64,000 nt of DNA, taken from positions 682,001-746,000 of the forward strand of contig JABMLP010000007.1 in NCBI GenBank assembly GCA_013176395.1, given 5' to 3'. A program made the position numbers and the translations under genes. This DNA is from Venturia oleaginea (taxonomy: Eukaryota > Ascomycota > Dothideomycetes > Venturiales > Venturiaceae). The notes under the pieces are model-generated. The model saw nothing but the letters and a program-made list of their open reading frames with translations. It searched no databases and was not told the DNA's origin. This document shows, piece by piece, positions 43,688 through 53,149 of this stretch; position 1 is the first letter of the stretch; each line of letters opens with the position of its first letter.

Positions 43688-44541
43688 ATACTTCGATTTG
43701 CACTACAGGAACGACGGTTACTGTGACGAACTCGGTGACCCAAGGTCCTGCTAGTATTAGGGTCAGCAGTTCAACTGCACAATTGACATTGGCTGCTACC
43801 ACTTCAGATCAGCCTACTGCTTCGCCCGTCACTGTGACCGTTATAAGTATGCCATCACGTCGCAGTTCTTGTCAATCTTGTTATGAACACATCCCAGACT
43901 CTCAAGGAGAGCAAACCACCCAAGCGACCATCTTAGCTGCAGGCGCGTCCGGAATTTCTCCTTCGTTTAACACAGCGACCATCGTCCCGCTTCACGACAA
44001 TTCCAGCTCTTCTAGCAACACTGGCGCAATTGCAGGAGGTGTCGTGAGTGGAATCGTAGTCATTGCTCTCACAGCCATTGGACTCTTCTTCCTCTTACGT
44101 CAAAAATTCAACCAAACATCAAATGCTGCGCCGGCCAACAAAGAGCCTGCATACTTCGCTCCCACAGTGGGTGGGTAGCAGCCGAACGACGGACAACCGC
44201 CAAGATTGAGTCAAGTCGAATATATCCACAATCCTCCGGCCATGGCGCAGACTGAGTATCCAAAAAATCAGGCTTATGGAGCCTATGTGCCGCCGATGGG
44301 AATGGCTGGATAACAGCAGGATTACAAGTATGTTTCTCAGCAGGATATAAAGATTGATGGGCAGAGGAGAGTGAAAACAAATGTTGTGCCCACTGGACCG
44401 CTGACGCCAATGGCCTCCCCGCAGGTTTATGGATCTCCTGTTCCTTCGTCAGGTTCGATGCCTACCCTAGGATCGGTGCCGCAAGAAGTTTATGGAAGCC
44501 CTGTCGTCCGTGCTGTTGAGATGCCGGCCCATGGCAGGTAG
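43688..44541 (+). pseudogene. single-pass membrane protein pseudogene (cell-surface sensor type)
   Basis: The frame encodes a Ser/Thr-rich outer region (TGTTVTVTNSVTQGPAS, TTSDQPTASPVTVTV), a glycine-containing membrane helix (GAIAGGVVSGIVVIALTAIG, then LFFLLR), and a cytoplasmic tail with two QVYGSPV-like motifs. This is the layout of WSC/MID2-like or other fungal surface proteins, though no cysteine-rich WSC domain is left. TAG at 44176-44178 and TAA at 44311-44313 interrupt a frame that otherwise stays open to TAG at 44539. Both can come from Gln codons by C-to-T change. The 5' end merges into a transposase relic and no start codon or signal peptide is found. Confidence 0.65.
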
Positions 44542-46278
44542 TACAAATGAGAATTTGATTGATCCTTGCCTTTGTGAACATCAGGAACCAATCTGGAGCG
44601 GCTAACATATATTTTCATATCACGATGATCGATTCTTACGTCAAAAAGTGGCTCATGCCAATGCGACACTCTTAAGCCTCGATTTCGAACTGACCGGAAA
44701 ATTCTCCATCTCATTCTTGTTTTCCAAGATCCACCAGATAAATGAATATGCTCAAGATTTCGAAAGGGGCGGCGAGGACGAGGGATCAAGCTTGGCCATC
44801 TTATCCTCGAAGCTAATTTTCGAATAAGAGGCCTTTTGATGAGGTTGTGAGGAAAAGCAAAGATGACACCAACCCAATGCAAGAGCCATGTGCAGCGCTT
44901 TGTTTTTTCACACCTGCGAAAAGGATGATCTTTCTCAACTTAGCTTGTTGTTATTAAGAGGAACTTGTATCAGACTTTCTTTTGGCAGTTATGTGGAGAA
45001 AGAAGACTGTATATGATTGATGATCCTCAACATCACTACTACTAAAGACAAGAGTTTGCCGCTTTTTAGCAACATTAACAGCACTTGATTACTTTTCAGG
45101 TTCGCCAAACACTAGAGCGGCCCAATTTGTCGGCGGAATTTTGAGCGAGCGGCGCGAGGCACTACGTCTTGCTATATCGGGTGCAGATTTCGTAGTGGCC
45201 TCCTCAGGTAAGTCTGCAACCTGTCCAATCATTGTATTGCAAAGCCAGCCCCTGATAGTAACAACATTTATCCCAGTCCGGTATTTTCGGTGTGGGAATT
45301 CGGCACTTCAACAAGAACGACAAAGGTCAGTAATCGAGCGAGCAGTACGCGATGATGGTGGCATGGGGTCTTAGGATTACCTTCATTCTTTCCGAATCAT
45401 GCTGGTATTGAGTCCCATCTACACCATGCGTGTTCTTCGACGAACAGCAATAGATTGTTGCTGTATTATTGAATTTTTCTTTTCCTTTCTTCTTAGGATT
45501 GCAGCAGGCTCGCTCACTTTCCGCGCCTGCTGTTGCAAGACTGTGGGTTTAAGCCACGGAGACTGAGACTGTTGATAATTATCCGAGATACTTACCACAT
45601 AAGGTATCCGAGGATAATAGCAAGGGGGGCAGAACGCATGATTTAGTAGGTAGTAGAAATTTGTTGAACGTAGGGTAAGAAATTGCGGTTGACGTGGGTA
45701 AACTGAAAAAAAAACTGGGCATTAAGGAAGTGTAGGCGTACGAGGATATTAATTATACCTCTCGACCGCCTAGCGAGGCTCGAGGAATGCCAAGTACTCT
45801 AGAATATAGGATACTATAATATATGGGCAAAGCAGCGTGCCCCATTACTATACAAAGCGTGCGGAGGTGTTTTACGGGGATCTATGCTCATTATTAAAGT
45901 GAACTGAGGGGGCGGAATGTACAGAGAAAGAGGATGTATATAGTTCCTGTCCTGATTACGATCGTGCGAACGTGCCACAAGAAGTGGAACATTAGGAAGT
46001 TCTCACCCTTCTCGCCTCAATGCTCAATGAGTTTTTTTAACTCGAGCGTGAAATCAATGCAGGAGGTGATCGCGGCGGTGTATTATAGTACTACCCGTTT
46101 CCGGCCTACTAGTCGTTAGTCCCACGCTAAATGCGGTGATCTGAGGGCTCAATATATCGGTATTTCACTCAGATCTTAGTGTTTTAATACATTTATAAGC
46201 AGAATCTGATTAGCTATCTTCCTATTACCGGATGACTGTATGAGAGAGAGGGCGACTAACAACTAATAGCCAACTAAC
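44542..46278. other. intergenic, 1.7 kb
   Basis: No supported gene. One exon-like block, 45102-45205, is bounded by TTTTCAG and GTAAGT and reads NTRAAQFVGGILSERREALR in one frame, but I found no partner exons. Bases 46274-46278 (CTAAC) are the left target duplication of the gypsy element. Confidence 0.35.
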
Positions 46279-46611
46279 TGTTAAGGGATGGAATCCTTCT
46301 CTCTAGCTTATCCATGACTGGATTTCCAATTGTTCTCTTGTTATTCTGCAAGCTGTCATGTTCTATTTTGCAAGCTGTCATGTTCTATTTTGCAAGCTGT
46401 CATGTTCTATTTCGCAAGCTGCCATGTTCTATTTTGCAAGCTGTCACGTTTCCATTTAAAGATACTTTCTAGAAGGATCTATTGTAAGAGGAGGATTATA
46501 TATACTAGCTATCCTTCCTGTACTTACACTTTCTTCTCTGTACTTAGATACTTTGAAATACAAGCAGTCTTCTCTCACTTGCGAAACACCTTTGAGGGTT
46601 GAACTCTTACA
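46279..46611 (+). repeat. 5' LTR of complete gypsy element
   Basis: It runs TGTTAAGGGATGG...GAACTCTTACA. U3 has four full 22-bp tandem units and one partial unit (CAAGCTGTCATGTTCTATTT then TG) from 46349 to about 46449. A TATA box TATATATA lies at 46497-46504. The expected transcript start is near GTACTTAGATA at 46540-46550, which is also the self-priming segment. Confidence 0.95.
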
Positions 46612-46612
46612 T

Positions 46613-46623
46613 TATCTAAGTAC
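46613..46623 (+). other. self-priming primer-binding site
   Basis: TATCTAAGTAC, placed after a one-base spacer behind the LTR, is the exact complement of GTACTTAGATA at 46540-46550 inside the LTR. In Tf1 of fission yeast an 11-base complementarity of this kind lets the 5' end of the mRNA prime reverse transcription in place of tRNA. The matching length (11) and position are the same here. The pair is also kept in the damaged copy at 4808-4818 and 4881-4891. Confidence 0.75.
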
Positions 46624-47275
46624 CTCAGTCTTACAAAGGAAGAAAGGCTCACAGAGAGCAAGCTCCAAAAAGGAATTTCAAGAAGAGGACACTTGTCCTA
46701 ATCCAAGAAGCGAGGGCCAACCTCAAGGGCCAAACAGAAAGGAATTTCAAGAAGAGGACACTTGTCCTAACTCAAGAAGCAAGGGCCAACCTCAAAGGCC
46801 AACTTCAAGGGCCAACCTCAAGGGCCAAACAAAAAGGGAATTCAAGAGAATTCAAGCTGAGATTTTCTAGAAGGTGCTAGAATCTCCAAGAAGCAAGGGC
46901 CAACCGAAAGGGCCAATCCAAAAAGGGAATTCAAGAGAATTCAAACTGAGATTTTCTAGAACGTGCTAGAATCTCCAAGAAGCAAGGGCAGGTCATCCTA
47001 AGACAGCGTAGTCTTAGGAGTTGAAGCTGTAATAAGCTGAGGAAAGAAAGAGCTAGGGAGAGAGATTTAATACACTTGGCCTTCACAGTCCCTGGGAGCT
47101 CTGTCCTTAGTAATAAGGATTGCAGAGCGGACTATAGTGTAAAAAATCCTTCTGGGATTCTATAGTCACCTTCCTATACTAATAGGCATTGACTCTATAC
47201 TGCCTAGCAAATCTCTAGAGTAGAGCCTAGGAGTGTGTATAGTAGTGCTCTCTATTATCTCTCATAGGTGAAAAT
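46624..47275 (+). repeat. gypsy leader with nested tandem repeats
   Basis: The untranslated leader holds repeats built on AAGGAATTTCAAGAAGAGG, ACACTTGTCCTAA and GGGCCAACCTCAAGGGCCAA, followed by two copies of a unit with GAGATTTTCTAGAA and GTGCTAGAATCTCCAAG. Long tandem arrays occupy the same place in the damaged copy, with different sequence. Gag begins at 47276 after an A-rich GTGAAAATATG context. No coding potential is convincing in the leader. Confidence 0.7.
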
Positions 47276-48298
47276 ATGGAAGGAGAAGATCAGGAACAAA
47301 GAGTTCCTCAAGAACCCCAAGCCCTACAAGAAGCTATGGCAGCATTACAACATCAACTAGCCATTCAGAACGATGCTATTACGCGTATTCTTACAATCTT
47401 GCCTAACACTACTCGCTCTGAGAACGTAGTAGAAGGACAAGAGACTAAGAATTCACAAAAAGACAGAATACATAGGAAGAAAGCTGTACTTCCTAAGCTC
47501 CAAGAATTTGATGGCAAGCGTTCTGAATGGGCTCAGTGGTTTCAACAAGCAAGGATGAAGTTGGAGATAGACGCAGAATCTATAGGGGATAGTAGGAACC
47601 AATTTGCCTACATCTTCTCCTCTCTACGAGGCTCCGCAGCTCAGGCTACTCTGGCCTACGTAAAGACAGCTCCAGAGGAAGATAAAACGGGACAGAAATT
47701 GTTACAGTATATGGACAACTTCTATGGCGATCCAGTACAACAACAAAGAGCTACTGTAAGCCTGTCCACAATCAAACAAAAAGAGAAAGAACCCTTCTTC
47801 TCTTTTCTTCCCCGTTTTGAAACCACTCTTGCTAATGCTGGAGGAATGACTTGGCCTGACGCTGTTAAAATTGCATTTCTACACAAAGCAATAAATCAAG
47901 AGCTGCGAAACCAGAGAATAGGCCAATCTCAGAGTACCTCCTACCAGCAGTTTGTGTCCGATCTTTTGAATACAAGTATGCAAATCACTACAGCAAAGAT
48001 GCTCTCTTCCTCAGAAGATAAGTTACGATTCAGAGATAAAGAGAAGTCTTTTAAAGATCTGAACGCTATGGACTGGGAGCCTACACGCGTAAACAAGTTA
48101 AAAATTTCGTCTAAAGCCTATGAATATAGGAAGGCAAATAACCTCTGCTTACGCTGTGGGAAGGCCGGCCATAGAATGAAAGACTGCTGGTTGGATACAG
48201 AGGTAGAAAGAGTCACGCAACTTGGTTCAAAAAGGGCCAAAGGAACCACTGAGGAGAATGAAGAAGTTGAAGAAGAGGACTACTCGGAAAAAGAGTAG
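47276..48298 (+). CDS. gag: Gag structural protein
   Basis: Gag forms the virus-like particle that encloses the element's RNA. The 340-residue product has a Gln-rich N-terminal helix and the retrotransposon-gag domain at about residues 70-230 (EFDGKRSEWAQWFQQARMKL, DKTGQKLLQYMDNFYGDP, FLPRFETTLANAG). A single CCHC zinc knuckle, CLRCGKAGHRMKDC, lies near residue 295, and an acidic end follows (EENEEVEEEDYSEKE). The TAG stop is at 48296-48298. Pol is open in the -1 frame from 48271, so the two overlap by 28 nt. Confidence 0.95.
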   Translation: MEGEDQEQRVPQEPQALQEAMAALQHQLAIQNDAITRILTILPNTTRSENVVEGQETKNSQKDRIHRKKAVLPKLQEFDGKRSEWAQWFQQARMKLEIDAESIGDSRNQFAYIFSSLRGSAAQATLAYVKTAPEEDKTGQKLLQYMDNFYGDPVQQQRATVSLSTIKQKEKEPFFSFLPRFETTLANAGGMTWPDAVKIAFLHKAINQELRNQRIGQSQSTSYQQFVSDLLNTSMQITTAKMLSSSEDKLRFRDKEKSFKDLNAMDWEPTRVNKLKISSKAYEYRKANNLCLRCGKAGHRMKDCWLDTEVERVTQLGSKRAKGTTEENEEVEEEDYSEKE

Positions 48299-51200
48299 CC
48301 TCTATCCAAAGTCGTGGATGGAGGCGTAGAGTAGATAGAGCAAAATTGTCAAAGGAGTCAATTGAGAGAGTAAATAGTATTTTGAATTCGAACAAAGACA
48401 CTGATTCACACCGTTCTCGGATAGAAAAAGAATGGGAGCAGTTCAGACCCAAGATGCTCTCCCGCCTTTTCTACACAAATACTATAGTGAACGATATATA
48501 CTCTCTTAAAACTCTCCTTGATAATGGATCTAGCTGCTACGCATCAATAAACGAGGAGAAAGCTTCGCAGATGGACCTTGAAGTACTCCCTATTAGTCCG
48601 CGTACTATAGGTGGAGTTCTTAAGGAAGAAGGACAGACCCAAGTGACAAAAATTGCGAAGTTGAACCTAGATTTAGGGGGACTTATATGCAACGCTTTTG
48701 CTTATATAGTCCCGGGACAATTTGAGGATCTTCTACTAGGCAGGCCTTTTCTCAAGGACACCAAAGCCGTTATCAATGAATCTAAAGGTACTCTTACCTT
48801 TGCAAACGGGATTAGCATTCGCGATGCTAAATTTGAAGACAAACTTGATATACAACAAGTAGCGCCCGTAAGATTCCACCGCCTTGTCACTTCTACACTT
48901 GAGAAAATCAAAGACGCGTCTAGAGTATTTGCTGTTACTCTTCGAGATATTGATATTGCCTTGAAGCCGAAAGTCCCTTTGACAACAGAGCAAATACTGG
49001 AATTGCTACCTAAGAGGTTTCATAAGTACGCTGCTGTCTTTGATCCTAAAAGGGCCGAGAGACTACCACCGCATCGCCCTGGGATTGATCACGAAATACC
49101 TATAGAAGAAGGAAAACCACTTCCTTGGGGACCTCTATATGGTATGGGTCGAGAACAACTCCTTGTTTTGCGAAGGACTCTTACAGAGCTACTAGATAAA
49201 GGCTTTATCCGAGAGAGTAAATCAGTTGCTGCGTCTCCAGTTCTCTTTGTGAAGAAACCAGGAGGGGGCTTACGCTTTTGCGTAGACTACCGAGCCTTAA
49301 ACGCAATTACTCGAAAGGATAGGTACCCGCTACCGTTAGTAAAAGAGACTTTACTAACCTTAGCTCGTGCTAAGTATCTTAGTAAGCTTGATGTAAATGC
49401 TGCCTTCCACAAGATTCGAATCGCAACGGGAGATGAGTTCAAAACTGCCTTTCGAACTAGATATGGTCTATTTGAATGGCTAGTTACTCCCTTTGGCTTA
49501 ACCGGTGCACCTGCGTCTTTTCAACGGTATATAAACTATATCCTTCGACGATACCTAGACGAGTTCTGCTCAGCTTATCTAGACGATATAGTAATATACT
49601 CTTCAAAGAACCTTAAAGACCATGAAGAAAAGACTGAAAAGATACTTCAAAGCTGCCTTAACGCTGGGTTATACCTTGATATTCGGAAGTGCGAGTTTAA
49701 TACCAAACGAGTCAAGTATCTAGGCTTCGTTATAGATACTGAAACGGGCCTACACATGGATCCGGAGAAGATCAAAGCAATTAAAGAATGGGAACGTCCT
49801 ACTACTCTACGAGGAGTACGTGGCTTCCTAGGCTTTACAAACTTCTACCGTGACTTTGTAAAAGATAACTCAACAATAAGGGAGCCTCTGGTTCGCCTTA
49901 CAAAGAAGAATACTCCATTTTTATGGGGAAAGGAGCAAGAAGAATCTTTTCAAAAACTTAAGGCAGAGTTTTGCAAAGAACCTGTCCTATCTGCACTTGA
50001 TGAAGATAAGCCTACGCGAGTAGAACCTGATGCTTCAGGCTGGGCTTCCGGAGCAGTACTTAGTCAAAAAGATGAGCTAGGTAACTGGAAACCATGTGCT
50101 TTCTTCTCTACTAAGCACTTGCCAGCCGAATGCAATTATGATATCCACGACAAAGAACTTATGGCTATAGTCAAAGCTCTAGTCCATTGGACTAGCGAGC
50201 TACTAAGCCTAAGTAAGCCATTCATTATCCTCACAGATCACAAGAACCTTGAGAAGTTTATGGTAAAAAGGGAACTAAATGAAAGGCAAATGAGATGGGC
50301 GCAGATACTAGCTAAGTTTAACTTCAAACTAGGCTATCGCCCAGGCTCTGAATCTGTAGTTCCAGACGCCTTAACTCGAAGGGATCAAGATCTCCCAAAG
50401 GATATTCAAGACCCAAGAATCGTTGAAAGAACTAGAACGTTATTACCTCCAAAGCTTTGGATTAACGTTCTAGAGGATAAGACTCCTGCAAGAGAAGAAG
50501 CTGCCCAAGAAAATGCTCAAGAAGTAGACAAAGAACCTATCCCCTTTATACAAAATCCCTTTCTCTCAGGTGATCTAAGGGATAGATGGGAAACTGCACT
50601 CGAAGGAGATCTAGACTACAGACGTATTTTCCAAAGCGTTCTAAAGCAAGATAGGCAGTTCCCATCTAAGCTAAAGGTTCCTACTTCTATAGGAGATTGT
50701 AAAGTCGAAAATAACCAGCTCTACTATAGAGACCGAATCTGGTTGCCCTCCTACGAGCCTCTCTTAACAGGAGTAATTCAAGAAATACACGATTCAGTCC
50801 TATCAGGGCATCCTGGACGAGAAGCTACTATTGCTATTCTCTCCAGACAGTTCTACTGGCCGGGATTTGCTCAAGATATACGTCAGTTTATACGCAATTG
50901 TGACGTCTGCGGAAGAACTTCAGTCTGGCGAGACAAAAAGAAAGGTTTACTTAAACCTCTTCCTGTCCCTAGCCGTATCTGGCAAGATATTTCAGTAGAC
51001 TTCATAGTCGAATTACCAGAGAGCCAAAGATGCACAAGACTCTGCGTTATTACTGACCGCTTGGGTAAAGGAACTATCCTGTTCCCAGTGCCTAAAGAAC
51101 AGTTTGGAGCTGAAGGATTTGCAAAACTATTTATGCAGAACTACGTAAGATTACACTGGCTTCCTAGATCTCTAGTCTCAGATAGGGACACGCAATTTGT

Positions 51201-52131
51201 TAATGCTTTCTGGAAAGAAGTTTGTCACCTTCTTAAGATAGAGAGAAGACTCTCTACAGCGTATCACCCTGAGACTGATGGATCTACGGAAAGAAGAAAT
51301 CAAGAAGTTGAAGCCTATCTACGTAAGTTCTGTACATTTAGTCAGAACGACTGGGTCGAGCTCCTGCCTATTGCTCAAATATGCCTCGATAATAGACCAA
51401 ACCAAGCTACGGGCCTATCGCCTTTCTTCTTAACCCACGGTTATAACATTGAGCATATAGGAACTGTTGAAGCTCCCCAGGAAACCCCTAAGAATCCAAA
51501 AGAAAAAGCACAAGATCTTGTAGCAAAATTGAAGGACGCACAAGAATGGGCAGAAACGTCAATGGTATCAGCTCAGCAACAGCAAGAATACTACTCTAAT
51601 AGAGATCGTGCTCCGGCTGACTCTTTTAAAGTGGGAGACAAAGTCTGGCTCAACCTAAAGAACGTAAAAACCCTACGTCCTTGTAAGAAACTAGACTGGA
51701 TTCATGGGAAGTATACAGTTACACGAGTTATCAACTCAATGTCTTACGAGCTTGATACACCCAGAGGAATCCACAACCGATTTCATACGTCTTTACTTAG
51801 GAGAGCTGGCACAGATCCCCTACCTTCACAAATACAAGATAATACACAGCCGCCTCCTATAGTAACTGAACAAGGAGACGAGGAATACGGTATCGAGGCT
51901 ATTCTAGCCGCAAGATGGCGCCGGCGAGGTCGACAACAAACGCGAGAAGTCTTAGTTAAGTGGGTAGGCTACGTTGATCCTACGTGGGAACCCCTTAGCG
52001 AACTCCAACAAACTACAGCTCTGGACGCTTTTGAAAGTGCCTACGGCAACGTTCTTGAAAACGACGGACCTATACTACGCCCTCAGAGACTACGCTCACA
52101 TCGATCTACAAGAGAGGGGGGGAGGGGATAA
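48271..52131 (+). CDS. pol: Pol polyprotein: protease, RT, RNase H, integrase, chromodomain
   Basis: Pol has no ATG at its start. The frame is open from 48271, overlaps the end of gag, and would be made by a -1 shift. Domains in order are: aspartic protease (LLDNGSSCYASI); RT ([20 protein letters not shown], catalytic YLDDIVIYS); RNase H (EPDASGWASGAVLSQ, DHKNLEKF); integrase HHCC finger (HPGREATIAILSRQFYW, CDVCGR); DDE core (ITDRLGKGTILFP, SDRDTQFVNAFW, TAYHPETDGSTERRNQEVE); and a GPY/F-type module (DWIHGKYTVTRVI). The C-terminal chromodomain (LAARWRRRGRQQTREVLVKW, VDPTWEPLSEL) may guide insertion to particular chromatin. The frame has no internal stop over about 1,285 codons. Confidence 0.96.
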   Translation, partial: RRGLLGKRVASIQSRGWRRRVDRAKLSKESIERVNSILNSNKDTDSHRSRIEKEWEQFRPKMLSRLFYTNTIVNDIYSLKTLLDNGSSCYASINEEKASQMDLEVLPISPRTIGGVLKEEGQTQVTKIAKLNLDLGGLICNAFAYIVPGQFEDLLLGRPFLKDTKAVINESKGTLTFANGISIRDAKFEDKLDIQQVAPVRFHRLVTSTLEKIKDASRVFAVTLRDIDIALKPKVPLTTEQILELLPKRFHKYAAVFDPKRAERLPPHRPGIDHEIPIEEGKPLPWGPLYGMGREQLLVLRRTLTELLDKGFIRESKSVAASPVLFVKKPGGGLRFCVDYRALNAITRKDRYPLPLVKETLLTLARAKYLSKLDVNAAFHKIRIATGDEFKTAFRTRYGLFEWLVTPFGLTGAPASFQRYINYILRRYLDEFCSAYLDDIVIYSSKNLKDHEEKTEKILQSCLNAGLYLDIRKCEFNTKRVKYLGFVIDTETGLHMDPEKIKAIKEWERPTTLRGVRGFLGFTNFYRDFVKDNSTIREPLVRLTKKNTPFLWGKEQEESFQKLKAEFCKEPVLSALDEDKPTRVEPDASGWASGAVLSQKDELGNWKPCAFFSTKHLPAECNYDIHDKELMAIVKALVHWTSELLSLSKPFIILTDHKNLEKFMVKRELNERQMRWAQILAKFNFKLGYRPGSESVVPDALTRRDQDLPKDIQDPRIVERTRTLLPPKLWINVLEDKTPAREEAAQENAQEVDKEPIPFIQNPFLSGDLRDRWETALEGDLDYRRIFQSVLKQDRQFPSKLKVPTSIGDCKVENNQLYYRDRIWLPSYEPLLTGVIQEIHDSVLSGHPGREATIAILSRQFYWPGFAQDIRQFIRNCDVCGRTSVWRDKKKGLLKPLPVPSRIWQDISVDFIVELPESQRCTRLCVITDRLGKGTILFPVPKEQFGAEGFAKLFMQNYVRLHWLPRSLVSDRDTQFVNAFWKEVCHLLKIERRLSTAYHPETDGSTERRNQEVEAYLRKFCTFSQNDWVELLPIAQICLDNRPNQATGLSPFFLTHGYNIEHIGTVEAPQETPKNPKEKAQDLVAKLKDAQEWAETSMVSAQQQQEYYSNRDRAPADSFKVGDKVWLNLKNVKTLRPCKKLDWIHGKYTVTRVINSMSYELDTPRGIHNRFHTSLLRRAGTDPLPSQIQDNTQPPPIVTEQGDEEYGIEAILAARWRRRGRQQTREVLVKWVGYVDPTWEPLSELQQTTALDAFESAYGNVLENDGPILRPQRLRSHRSTREGGRG
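52110..52131 (+). other. polypurine tract overlapping pol end
   Basis: A purine run, AAGAGAGGGGGGGAGGGGA, ends three bases before the 3' LTR and would prime plus-strand synthesis. It also encodes the last residues of Pol (REGGRG) and leads into the TAA stop, which abuts the LTR. The same tract is visible in the damaged copy at 1412-1434. Confidence 0.85.
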
Positions 52132-52464
52132 TGTTAAGGGATGGAATCCTTCTCTCTAGCTTATCCATGACTGGATTTCCAATTGTTCTCTTGTTATTCT
52201 GCAAGCTGTCATGTTCTATTTTGCAAGCTGTCATGTTCTATTTTGCAAGCTGTCATGTTCTATTTCGCAAGCTGCCATGTTCTATTTTGCAAGCTGTCAC
52301 GTTTCCATTTAAAGATACTTTCTAGAAGGATCTATTGTAAGAGGAGGATTATATATACTAGCTATCCTTCCTGTACTTACACTTTCTTCTCTGTACTTAG
52401 ATACTTTGAAATACAAGCAGTCTTCTCTCACTTGCGAAACACCTTTGAGGGTTGAACTCTTACA
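52132..52464 (+). repeat. 3' LTR of complete gypsy element
   Basis: By eye this is base-for-base the same as the 5' LTR at 46279-46611, including the number and variants of the 22-bp U3 units. CTAAC follows at 52465-52469, matching the left flank. Confidence 0.95.
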
Positions 52465-52469
52465 CTAAC

Positions 52470-52879
52470 CGTAGTAGATGTGGGTATTTCTAGTACGCAG
52501 CGCTCAAAATTCCTAGTTGTATTAGCGCGCTAGCCGATTTCAGCGATGTAGGCAATATAAGATTTATTCGGGTAAACCGGAACTTACGATTACGCCCTCA
52601 GAATCGGCTAATGCTGCTTAGATATGGAACAACGATCTTCTCGAACAGCCAGTTTGTACCCGAAACTAGCCTTGGTCTTGTCGAGGGAATTTGGGTACAA
52701 AGGCTTGCATTTGGTAAATAAGGAGGAATAACAAAGGTTATGCAAAGGATGGAGGCCTATGATGATGCGGTACGGTTATCTGTTCAACTCTTGGGATTGC
52801 TGGGATCGATGTCGTTCTTGAAGTTATTGAGCAGCCAAAAGGGATCAAGAGAAGGAGCTGGTAGGTGGTCATTGCGTTT
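52470..52879. other. intergenic between gypsy element and hAT relic
   Basis: No gene or repeat is recognised in this 410-bp stretch. Confidence 0.4.
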
Positions 52880-53149
52880 GATAATCAATCAAGCCAACTA
52901 ACCGACGCCGTCAGGCGGAGCCAAAAACGGCCTATATAGGCGGTCGGATAGGCCTAGATAGTTACCCAATCAAGCAATCAGTTGAATATATGTCGCCTAC
53001 CATCCACTCAAGCTGATGGCGTTGAGTTTCCCCTTTCACGTGACATCTTTTTAGGGGGGTAGGCCCTAGAATTTAGGCGGTTAACCCACTAAATCTTAGC
53101 CGAAAATCGGCTTTTCTCCCCACTAAGGATATGTTTGAACATTGGATTA
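52880..53149 (+). repeat. hAT 5' flank relic, split by a pogo element
   Basis: The block matches 19028-19325 in reverse complement: CCGACGCCGTCAGGCG, GCCGAAAATCGG, and ATGTTTGAACATTGGATTAA directly before the pogo insertion. It is therefore the 5' part of a second copy of the hAT family. No transposase coding is left. Bases after the pogo element (TACCTAAAATTCATACAT...) may continue the hAT sequence in degraded form. Confidence 0.6.

Larger units (their letters stand above)
46279..52464 (+). mobile_element. complete Ty3/gypsy chromodomain retrotransposon
   Basis: The 6186-bp element has two 333-bp LTRs (46279-46611 and 52132-52464) that look identical and begin TG and end CA. It is flanked by CTAAC on both sides (46274-46278 and 52465-52469). 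It holds gag, a pol with protease, RT, RNase H, integrase and a C-terminal chromodomain, a primer-binding site two bases from the 5' LTR and a polypurine tract touching the 3' LTR. Domain order RT-RNaseH-IN places it in Ty3/gypsy; the chromodomain places it among chromoviruses, probably the Tf1/sushi side because of its self-priming signal. Identical LTRs indicate a recent insertion; all parts needed for transposition are visible. Confidence 0.97.

Noticed and set aside
45102..45205. Single exon between a good acceptor and donor
   Set aside because: No neighbouring exon, start or stop could be linked and the protein sequence was not recognised; mentioned only within the intergenic entry.
46330..46602. 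90-codon frame repeated at 52183-52455 as a possible duplicated gene
   Set aside because: Both lie wholly inside the LTRs of the gypsy element and are produced by the 22-bp U3 repeats.
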